In this document: piece after piece, positions 14,673-20,973 of the stretch | Numbering within the stretch: the stretch's first letter is position 1 | Layout of the letters: each line of letters opens with the position of its first letter | Notes under the pieces: generated by a model | Databases searched by the model: none | The model's input: the letters and a program-made list of their open reading frames with translations, nothing else | What the model was told of the DNA's origin: nothing | DNA from: Cyanobacteriota bacterium | Lineage (GTDB): Bacteria; Cyanobacteriota; Cyanobacteriia; PCC-6307; Cyanobiaceae | Reading direction: 5' to 3' | DNA: 20,973 bases | Assembly: GCA_026389255.1 (NCBI GenBank) | Contig: JAPLIF010000269.1 | Location: 1-20,973, forward strand | Made by a program: the position numbers and the translations under genes

Positions 14673-15322
14673 AGGGGATCGAGGGCCACCAGGGCCCTCA
14701 AGGCCTCAGGAGGTTCACGGATGGGGGAGCCCAGCCTCGGAAAAATCCAGTAGGCCACGGCATGGAGACACCCAGTCATCACCAAATTCTGAAAGAGAAC
14801 AAGCAGCAGGGCCACCAGCTGCACCTGGGTGATGTCCAACCCTGCCGCGAGGCCCGGCAACGGCAACCGCTCCAGCAAGGAAGCAGCGGCGGTGGTGATC
14901 AGCACCCAGAGGTTCTCACCAACCAGCACCGAAAGCACCGCCACCCTCACCAAGAAACCCAGGGCACCGATGAGGGCCCCCAGGGCCAGGGTCAGCCACC
15001 AGCTCCGGCGTGTCCGCCAACCCCAGCCCAGCCAAAGGGCCAGTAATCCATAGGGAAACAGCATCAACGGACCGCGGATCGGCCCCATCAGGGCCACCAG
15101 CAGCAGGGCACTGACGGCTACTCCCTCCCAGGCGCATCGCCAGCCATGGCGCAACTGGAGCAGGGCCAGGGGAAGGGGAAGGGCCAGACGGAACAGGGGA
15201 CCGCCCACGGGCAGGTAATACAGCGCCACCCATAACAGGGCCGTGGCCGCTGCCAGATAGGCGGTGTCCATCATCTGACGGGCCGCCCGGGCCGTGAGCT
15301 GACGTGGGGAGGGAGGAACCAA
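14669..15322 (-). CDS. DUF2232 membrane protein
   Basis: Polytopic inner-membrane protein of 217 aa with about five or six hydrophobic spans (roughly 20-40, 45-60, 68-98, 107-135, 165-190), matching the DUF2232 family in length and layout; function not established. The start used is TTG 15322 because GAGG lies ten bases upstream and the lipoprotein stop is only 12 bases away; two consecutive ATG codons at 15274 and 15271 are alternatives that would shorten the N-terminus by 16-17 residues. Its stop overlaps the start of the CobT-like gene, hinting at a linked role, possibly in cobamide or cofactor transport, but this is only context. Confidence 0.8.
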   Translation of the reverse strand: MVPPSPRQLTARAARQMMDTAYLAAATALLWVALYYLPVGGPLFRLALPLPLALLQLRHGWRCAWEGVAVSALLLVALMGPIRGPLMLFPYGLLALWLGWGWRTRRSWWLTLALGALIGALGFLVRVAVLSVLVGENLWVLITTAAASLLERLPLPGLAAGLDITQVQLVALLLVLFQNLVMTGCLHAVAYWIFPRLGSPIREPPEALRALVALDPL

Positions 15323-15334
15323 GGAAAAACAGCC

Positions 15335-15952
15335 TCAGCGGGGGGGCGGAGCTGGCCGGGTCGTCGTGGGAGCCGGTGCAGAGGATTCCGGAAGGGGGCC
15401 CGGGGTAGGGGCGGGAACCGCCAGGGGCGGCAAGCCGGGGTTGGCGATCCGCTCAATGGTTTCCACTTCAAAAGCCACCCCGGTGGCGCGGAGTGCCTTG
15501 GTCACAGCCTCGGCCGGAGCCGAAGGATCAGCCTCGGGCAGGCGAATCGTGACGCGATAGGGCAGGGGACGGGCCGCCGGAGCGCTCTTGCGGACCTGGG
15601 ACTCACCTGGGGCCACGGCCGGTGCCGAAGCGGGGGAGCCGCCGGCGGTCTTGGGGCCACCAGGGGTCAAGGGGGATTTCTGATCCTTGGTCGCCGCAGC
15701 GCTCGCCGGGGGTTGGCCGCCGGGGGGCGTCAACCCGCCTGGGGGCTGGGAACCGGTCCCGGTTGGCGCGGCATTGACCTGGGGCGCGGGGACGGCCGCC
15801 CCAAGCTGGGAGGCGGGTTGGTCGGGCGACCCTGCTGCGGGGAAGCTGCGGCTCAGGTTGTCGCCAAACGGAGTGCCCGTGCAGCCTGTCTGCAGCAACA
15901 TCAAAACCATGGCGGCGGCCATGGTCGCTGGGGCACGGCAAGGGCAGGGCAT
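15335..15952 (-). CDS. Pro/Ala-rich lipoprotein, hypothetical
   Basis: 205-residue putative lipoprotein. A short N-terminus and hydrophobic segment (11-21) end in the lipobox LQTGC with C24 as the lipid-modified residue. A long low-complexity stretch rich in Pro, Gly, Ala and Ser follows (about 40-125), then a compact segment RPLPYRVTIRLPEADPSAP and AVTKALRATGVAFEVETIERI (about 128-169) that looks like the only folded part, and a Pro-rich tail. ATG 15952 shares its A with the TGA ending the topA tail frame (TGATG), a classic coupling. A second in-frame ATG at 15922 would leave too short a signal. The frame remains open upstream to 16303 but that part is antisense-like residue over topA and is not included. 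Function unknown. Confidence 0.7.
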   Translation of the reverse strand: MPCPCRAPATMAAAMVLMLLQTGCTGTPFGDNLSRSFPAAGSPDQPASQLGAAVPAPQVNAAPTGTGSQPPGGLTPPGGQPPASAAATKDQKSPLTPGGPKTAGGSPASAPAVAPGESQVRKSAPAARPLPYRVTIRLPEADPSAPAEAVTKALRATGVAFEVETIERIANPGLPPLAVPAPTPGPLPESSAPAPTTTRPAPPPR

Positions 15953-16299
15953 CAGCTCCCTGCGGGCTTGATCACCCGCACAGCGCTGGCCCGCAGCCGT
16001 CCCGTCTTGGTGGTCGCAGGGGTCTTGCGGGCTGTCGCGGCGCCCGGCTCCTTGGCGGCGGTACGGCCCTTGGCCGCCCCCTTGGTGGCCGCGGCCCGGG
16101 TCTTGGTCGCTCCGCTGCCAGTCCCAGCTCCCGCCTTGGCCGCCTTGGTGCCGCTGCGGGAGCGGGAAGGGGAACTGGCGGCCTTGGCGGCCAGCAATTC
16201 GACGGCCTTCTCCAGGGTGAGGGTGTCGGCCGTGGTGCCCTCGGGCAGGGAGGCATTGACCTTGCCCTGTTTCACATACAGGCCGTAGGGGCCAGAAGC
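15952..16299 (-). pseudogene. topA: Out-of-frame C-terminal remainder of TopA
   Basis: Read in the frame beginning at 16299, this gives [16 protein letters not shown] followed by LTLEKAVELLAAKAASS and a long Lys/Ala/Thr/Arg-rich tail ending IKPAGS. That is the expected end of a cyanobacterial DNA topoisomerase I: the last C-terminal repeat and the basic tail. It is separated from the main topA frame by a frame change and apparently by missing sequence. The TGA at 15952-15954 overlaps the lipoprotein start, showing that in the ancestor this frame was the translated one. Confidence 0.75.
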
Positions 16300-18632
16300 T
16301 CAAGCGCCCGGGTCAGGTCGATCAGCAGGACATCGTCCTCAGCCTTGATCGAGCGGTAATCCTTTTCCCCCTTGCCCTTGTCGTAAACGACATAGGGGCC
16401 GAAGCGGCCTAGACCCGCCTGCACCTTGCCGCCGTCTGGATGCTCACCCAGATGGCGGGGGAGACGGAGCAAGCCGAGGGCGTCCTCAAGCTTCATCTCC
16501 TCTGGCTTGACCCCTTTGGGCAGGGAAGCCCGCTTCGGCTTGGGGGTTTCCTCACTGGCCTGGCCCAACTGGAGATAGGGCCCGTACTGGCCAAACAACA
16601 GATAGACCTGCTCACCGGTTTCGGGGTCCTCCCCAATGGACTCGGGCCCCTCGGACTTCTGGCGCAGAATCAATTCGGCCTTGTCGGCATCAAGATCGGC
16701 CGGGGTGATCTCCTGGGGAAGGGTGGCTTTTAGCAACTCCTCTTCGCCATCGCTGCCCACCCGACGGGATTCGAGGTAGGCACCAAAACGGCCGATGCGC
16801 ACCACACAGGGCAGGCCCTCCAGAACCACCGTGCGGGAGTTGCCGGGATCGATGTCGCCTTCGCGCCGTTGCACCAAGGCCTCCAATCCCTCTTCGCCCT
16901 TGTAGAAATCCTCGAGATAGGGAAGCCAGCGGACTTTACCGGTGGAAATTTCGTCGAGGGTGTTTTCCATGCGGGCCGTAAAGCCCGTGTCCACCAGATC
17001 GGGGAAATGCTCTTCCAGCAAAGCGGTCACGGCAAAGGCCGTGAAGCTGGGAATCAGGGCGTTGGCCTGCAACGTGGCATAGCCGCGATCAATGATCGTG
17101 CCGATGATGCTGGCGTAGGTGGAAGGGCGACCGATTCCCTCCTTCTCCAGCATCTTGACCAGGGCGGCTTCGCTGTAACGGGCCGGGGGTTGGGTTTGGT
17201 GACTGAGCGCCTCAACGGAGCGGCAGTCAGGAACGTCACCGACCTTGAGGGCGGGCAGCAGAACCTCCTGGCCCTCCAAGGCGGCATCGGGGTCGTCGCT
17301 GCCCTCGACATAGGCCCGGAAAAATCCTGGAAAATCAATACGCTTGCCCGTGGCCCGGAACGTGCTGCCAGCCACCTCCAGATCAATCGCCAGCATGGTC
17401 AAGCGGGCATCGGCCATCTGGGAGGCCACGGTGCGCTTCCAGATGAGTTCGTAGAGGGCCAGATCCCGGCCCTCGAGACCGCTCTCCGCAGGGGTGCGAA
17501 ACACCTCCCCCGCGGGCCGAATGGCTTCGTGGGCCTCCTGGGCATTGCGGGATTTGGTGGTGAACTGGCGCGGGGCCGGGCTGAGGTAGTCCTGGCCATA
17601 ACGCTCACCCACACAACTGCGGGCCGCCTTGATGGCTTGCTCGGAGAGATTCACCGAGTCGGTACGCATGTAGGTGATGAAACCCCGCTCATAGAGCGCC
17701 TGGGCGGTGCGCATGGTGTCCCGGGCCGAGAGACGCAGCTTGCGATTGGCCTCCTGTTGCAGGGTGCTGGTGGTGAAGGGAGCCACGGGCTTGCGCACGG
17801 TGGGTTTTTCCTCCACCGCCGCCACCCGCCAAGGGCCGGCCATGGCGGCTTGCTGCAGGGCGCGGGCTTCGGCCTCCGCCAGTAACTTCACCTTGCTGCC
17901 GGCCTTGATCGCCCCGGTGCTTTCGTCGAAATCGGAGCCATTGGCGATGCGGTCGGCCCCCAGGTGGGTCAACTTGGCATCGAAGGGAGCCTGGCCCTGG
18001 GCCAGGCTGGCCTTGAGGTCCCAGTAGGTGCCGCTGCGGAAGGCGCGCCGCGCCCGCTCCCTTTCGACCAGGAGGCGCACGGAGACCGACTGAACCCGGC
18101 CCGCCGAGAGGCCCCAGGCCACCTTCTTCCAGAGCAGGGGCGAGAGGGAATACCCGACGAGGCGATCCAGAATGCGACGGGTCTCCTGGGCATGCACAAG
18201 CTCCATGTCGAGCTCGCGCGGGTGATCAAGGGCCCGGGAGATCGCTTCCTTGGTGATTTCGTGAAAGACCATGCGTTTGACCGGCACCTTGGGGTCCAGC
18301 AACTGGGCCAGGTGCCAGCTGATGCTCTCCCCCTCGCGGTCTTCGTCCGTGGCCAGCAGCAACTGATCCGCCCCCTTGAGGGCATCCTTGAGCTCCTTGA
18401 CTACCTTTTTTTTATCCTTCGGCACCACATAAAGCGGCTCGAAGTCCTTGGCCGTATTGACGCCGAGATTGGCCCATTTCTCGCCCTTTTGGGCCGCAGG
18501 GATCTCACTGGCGTTATTGGGCAGATCGCGCACATGGCCCATCGAGGCCTCTACCCGGTACTCCTTGGGTAGAAAACCGCGAATGGTACGGGCCTTTGTG
18601 GGGCTCTCAACGATGACCAGCGTGTGCGCCAC
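16272..18632 (-). CDS. topA: DNA topoisomerase I, C-terminally frameshifted
   Basis: Type IA topoisomerase that relaxes negative supercoils. Catalytic parts intact: TOPRIM start [10 protein letters not shown] with E9, ATDEDREGE with D96, D98, E100, the active-site tyrosine Y321 in [10 protein letters not shown], and [13 protein letters not shown] (176-188). After the core, C-terminal repeats with QYGPYLQLG and RFGPYVV follow. At the end the frame reads RALELLA and then four foreign residues before TGA at 16272, giving 786 aa; I recall picocyanobacterial enzymes of nearly 900. The missing repeat and basic tail lie out of frame just downstream. Start GTG 18632 is supported by [14 protein letters not shown] homology. 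First gene of the operon continuing to 12494. A -10-like TATAGA lies at 18656-18661 on this strand without a good -35. The catalytic core should still fold if the lesion is real. Confidence 0.93.
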   Translation of the reverse strand: MAHTLVIVESPTKARTIRGFLPKEYRVEASMGHVRDLPNNASEIPAAQKGEKWANLGVNTAKDFEPLYVVPKDKKKVVKELKDALKGADQLLLATDEDREGESISWHLAQLLDPKVPVKRMVFHEITKEAISRALDHPRELDMELVHAQETRRILDRLVGYSLSPLLWKKVAWGLSAGRVQSVSVRLLVERERARRAFRSGTYWDLKASLAQGQAPFDAKLTHLGADRIANGSDFDESTGAIKAGSKVKLLAEAEARALQQAAMAGPWRVAAVEEKPTVRKPVAPFTTSTLQQEANRKLRLSARDTMRTAQALYERGFITYMRTDSVNLSEQAIKAARSCVGERYGQDYLSPAPRQFTTKSRNAQEAHEAIRPAGEVFRTPAESGLEGRDLALYELIWKRTVASQMADARLTMLAIDLEVAGSTFRATGKRIDFPGFFRAYVEGSDDPDAALEGQEVLLPALKVGDVPDCRSVEALSHQTQPPARYSEAALVKMLEKEGIGRPSTYASIIGTIIDRGYATLQANALIPSFTAFAVTALLEEHFPDLVDTGFTARMENTLDEISTGKVRWLPYLEDFYKGEEGLEALVQRREGDIDPGNSRTVVLEGLPCVVRIGRFGAYLESRRVGSDGEEELLKATLPQEITPADLDADKAELILRQKSEGPESIGEDPETGEQVYLLFGQYGPYLQLGQASEETPKPKRASLPKGVKPEEMKLEDALGLLRLPRHLGEHPDGGKVQAGLGRFGPYVVYDKGKGEKDYRSIKAEDDVLLIDLTRALELLAPTACM

Positions 18633-18737
18633 AGACAGGCGGTGAACCTTCCCCCTCTATATCGCATCCCGGGCCGGTCCGGTGGGCACGGCCCCCTGGA
18701 GCGCCGCTACAGTCCGCTCGTCAAGAAATTTTCCGCC

Positions 18738-20393
18738 GTGGCAGACGTGATCCTGGCCGCCCTCACGGCGATCGCCGCACCGGCCGCCGCTATAGCGACG
18801 CCGCTTGCCGTTGCGGCGGCCGCCAGTCCGGCCAGCGCCGCCACGGATGCGATCGGGGCCGGTCTGAGCACCGGCTCGATCGGGCTCCAGCTCAACGCCT
18901 GGGCCATTGCGCCGGAGGGAGCCATCCTGCTGGCCCTGCTGGCCTGCTTGATCGTGGATTTGGCCGGTGAAAGAACGGCCAGCCGCTGGGTGCCACCCAT
19001 CTGCTACGGCGGGCTCGTCGCTTCCCTGATCCTGCTGGCGACCCAATGGAACGGGCCGATCGAGCCCTCGTTTCTGGGCTCCTTCCTGGCGGACAACCTC
19101 TCGATCGCCTTCCGGTCGGTGGTCGCCTGCTCGACGCTGATCACCCTGCTGCTGAGCTGGCGCTACGTGGAGCGCAGTGGCACACCCCTGGGGGAATATG
19201 CCTCGATTCTGTTGGCAGCCACCCTGGGGGCGATGATCCTCTGCGGCGCAACAGATCTGGTCAGCATCTTCATCTCTCTGGAAACCCTATCGGTGTCCAG
19301 TTATCTGCTTTCCGGCTACATGAAGCGCGATGCCCGCAGCTCTGAAGCCGCACTCAAATACCTGCTGGTGGGCTCTGCAGCGGCCGCTGTTTTTCTGTAC
19401 GGCGCCTCGCTGCTTTACGGCCTCAGCGGGGGAGAAACATCCTTAGAGGGAATCGCCCTGGCCTTGCAGACAAGCGCCAAACCGATCACGGCCCTTTCCC
19501 TGGTGTTCGTCCTGGCGACCGTGGCCTTCAAGATCGCCGCCGTGCCCTTCCACCAGTGGACACCCGATGTCTATGAGGGCTCACCGACGCCCGTGGTGGC
19601 TTTCCTTTCGGTCGGTTCCAAGGCGGCAGGCTTTGCCCTGGCCCTACGCATTCTGGTGGGCTGCTTTGACAGTTTTGATGCCCAGTGGAAATTCCTGTTC
19701 ACTGTTCTGGCCCTGCTCAGCATGGTTCTGGGCAACGTTGTTGCCCTGGCGCAGACATCGATGAAACGGATGCTCGCCTACAGCTCCATTGGCCAGGCGG
19801 GCTTTGTCATGATCGGCTTGGTCTGTGGCACCGAGGACGGCTTTGCCGCCATGGTTCTGTATATGGCGGCCTACCTCTTCATGAATCTGGGGGCCTTCGC
19901 CTGCATCATTCTGTTTTCTCTGCGGACCGGTAGCGATCGAATCGCTGATTTCGCAGGCTTATATCAAAAAGATCCCCTGATCACCATGGGGCTGAGCCTT
20001 TGCCTTCTTTCCCTAGGGGGCATTCCGCCGATGATTGGCTTCTTTGCAAAAATCTACCTCTTCTTCGCAGGCTGGGCTGATCACCAATACCTGCTTGTGA
20101 TCGTAGGCCTAGTAACATCGGTGATTTCAATTTATTACTATATTTCCGTCATCAAGATGATGGTGGTCAAAGAACCCCAGGAAGCCTCTGATGTGGTGAA
20201 GGCTTACCCGCCGATCCGTTGGAATCTTTCCGGGATGCAATCCCTGCGGGCAGCCCTAGTGGCCTGTGTGCTGGTGACAGCCATCGGCGGGGTGCTGTCC
20301 AGTCCTTTATTTGAGTGGGCCAATGCCGCCGTTAGCGGTACCCCCATTTTGCAACGGGCCATTGCCGCACTCCCTGCGGCAGGTCTGGGATGA
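18738..20393 (+). CDS. ndhB: NAD(P)H-quinone oxidoreductase subunit 2 (NdhB)
   Basis: Proton-pumping antiporter-like subunit (NuoN/ND2 family) of cyanobacterial NDH-1 in the thylakoid/plasma membrane, working in respiration, cyclic electron flow and CO2 uptake. About 14 membrane spans. Recognisable segments: LEGIALALQ region, the conserved [20 protein letters not shown] with its membrane Lys and loop, [14 protein letters not shown] with the second key Lys, and [16 protein letters not shown]. Start is uncertain: GTG 18738 gives 551 aa with an Ala-rich stretch of about 40 residues before the first typical NdhB sequence ([13 protein letters not shown]); GTG 18747 is an alternative, and no ATG is available. 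Divergent from topA with about 105 bases between. The stop overlaps the next ABC gene by ATGA. Confidence 0.94.
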   Translation: MADVILAALTAIAAPAAAIATPLAVAAAASPASAATDAIGAGLSTGSIGLQLNAWAIAPEGAILLALLACLIVDLAGERTASRWVPPICYGGLVASLILLATQWNGPIEPSFLGSFLADNLSIAFRSVVACSTLITLLLSWRYVERSGTPLGEYASILLAATLGAMILCGATDLVSIFISLETLSVSSYLLSGYMKRDARSSEAALKYLLVGSAAAAVFLYGASLLYGLSGGETSLEGIALALQTSAKPITALSLVFVLATVAFKIAAVPFHQWTPDVYEGSPTPVVAFLSVGSKAAGFALALRILVGCFDSFDAQWKFLFTVLALLSMVLGNVVALAQTSMKRMLAYSSIGQAGFVMIGLVCGTEDGFAAMVLYMAAYLFMNLGAFACIILFSLRTGSDRIADFAGLYQKDPLITMGLSLCLLSLGGIPPMIGFFAKIYLFFAGWADHQYLLVIVGLVTSVISIYYYISVIKMMVVKEPQEASDVVKAYPPIRWNLSGMQSLRAALVACVLVTAIGGVLSSPLFEWANAAVSGTPILQRAIAALPAAGLG

Positions 20394-20973
20394 ACTCCTC
20401 CCAGACCCTGCCCGCCTGGGCGAGCGCCCCGGGCCCCTCAGTGCCGCCTGTGGCGGAACTAATTCATGTCAATAAAATATACGGCAGCGGTGACACCACC
20501 GTTCATGCCCTCAATGATCTTTGCCTGACGGTCAACAACGGCGATTATCTCGCCGTAATGGGGGCCTCCGGATCGGGCAAGAGCACCGCCATGAACATTC
20601 TTGGCTGCCTGGACATGCCCACCAGCGGCAGCTACCACCTCAATGGGGTGCCTGTCGAAACCCTCAGCGATGACGAATTAGCCGATCTTCGCAACCAGAA
20701 ACTTGGCTTTGTCTTTCAGCAATTCCATCTGCTGCCCCAGTTGACAGCCATGGAAAATGTAATGCTGCCGATGATCTATGCAGGGATTCCTGCCGAGCAG
20801 AGACGCCAGCGCGCCAGACTTGCCCTCGAAAAAGTTGGCTTGGCCCACCGGCTCGACAATCGCCCCAACCAACTCTCAGGGGGCCAGCAACAGCGGGTGG
20901 CTGTTGCACGTTCGATCATCAACGGCCCCTCACTCCTGCTCGCCGACGAACCGACCGGAGCACTCGATTCCAG
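20390..20973 (+). CDS. ABC transporter ATP-binding protein, MacB/LolD type (3' end beyond window)
   Basis: Partial gene: 194 codons are visible with no stop before the window edge. Walker [10 protein letters not shown] (58-66), Q-loop Q110 in FVFQQFHLL, signature [14 protein letters not shown] (162-175) and Walker [14 protein letters not shown] (182-194). The spacing and the ADEPTGALD form are typical of the MacB/LolD/DevA group, whose ATPases pair with periplasmic-core permeases to drive export or lipoprotein release by mechanotransmission. ATG 20390 overlaps the ndhB stop by ATGA, so it is probably co-transcribed with it although unrelated in function. The first 22 residues precede the domain and are Pro/Ser-rich. 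The partner permease would be expected to the right. Confidence 0.92.
   Translation, partial: MNSSQTLPAWASAPGPSVPPVAELIHVNKIYGSGDTTVHALNDLCLTVNNGDYLAVMGASGSGKSTAMNILGCLDMPTSGSYHLNGVPVETLSDDELADLRNQKLGFVFQQFHLLPQLTAMENVMLPMIYAGIPAEQRRQRARLALEKVGLAHRLDNRPNQLSGGQQQRVAVARSIINGPSLLLADEPTGALDS

Noticed and set aside
13744..14753. Long open frames on the + strand opposite the CobT-like gene
   Set aside because: High GC lacks stop codons in antisense frames; the - strand has the recognisable family and coupled starts and stops.
16869..17885. 338-codon open frame on the + strand across topA
   Set aside because: Antisense shadow; the topoisomerase motifs are on the - strand throughout.
18708..18713. 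TACAGT as a -10 box for ndhB
   Set aside because: No -35-like sequence at 16-18 bases upstream.
1..20973. tRNA, rRNA, CRISPR arrays, insertion sequences, transposases or integrases
   Set aside because: Looked for and not seen; the AT-rich cassette has no visible mobility gene or flanking direct repeats.

Overview
The window looks like chromosomal DNA of an alpha-cyanobacterium of the Synechococcus/Cyanobium type. The evidence is ndhB (cyanobacterial NDH-1 subunit 2), a cyanobacterial AbrB-family regulator, and a set of neighbours I recognise from picocyanobacteria (topA, a DUF2232 membrane protein, a CobT-like protein, a Fe-S aldo/keto reductase, a DUF151 nuclease, ribE). The right half is very GC-rich (bases 13861-13920 are 49/60 G+C), which fits a Cyanobium-like genome. 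The left part is not (bases 3541-3600 are 18/60 G+C).

Layout. 1-745: fabG, missing its first few codons. 746-901: regulatory stretch with a hairpin, a 22-bp imperfect palindrome and a good sigma70-type promoter. 902-4080: three AT-rich genes on the + strand (extended SDR, DegT-type sugar aminotransferase, GtrB/ArnC-type glycosyltransferase), read as an acquired aminosugar/glycan cassette. 4110-4382: a small membrane protein (-). 4551-9261: a tight - strand operon read ctaA, ctaB, ABC ATPase, ABC-2 permease, nanE-like epimerase. 9517-9936: cyAbrB (+). 9978-10673: ribE (-). 10742-12497: DUF151 nuclease and aldo/keto reductase (+, overlapping). 12494-18632: a - strand operon read topA, lipoprotein, DUF2232 protein, CobT-like protein, solute-binding lipoprotein, with start/stop overlaps at most junctions. 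18738-20393: ndhB (+), overlapping a MacB/LolD-type ABC ATPase that runs off the right edge.

Two genes are broken. topA loses its reading frame at about 16300 and appears also to lack a segment; its remaining C-terminus continues in another frame and is still coupled to the next gene through a TGATG overlap. The solute-binding protein gene carries a one-base frameshift near 12880. These may be real lesions or assembly errors.

Functionally the conserved part covers heme O/A synthesis, an exporter, riboflavin synthesis, DNA supercoiling, cobamide-related metabolism and respiratory/cyclic electron flow. No gene here is clearly a new system. The best leads are the AT-rich cassette (an SDR lacking the usual catalytic Tyr, under a promoter with two palindromes, one matching GTA-N8-TAC), the broken topA, and ctaA/ctaB standing without cytochrome oxidase subunit genes beside them.
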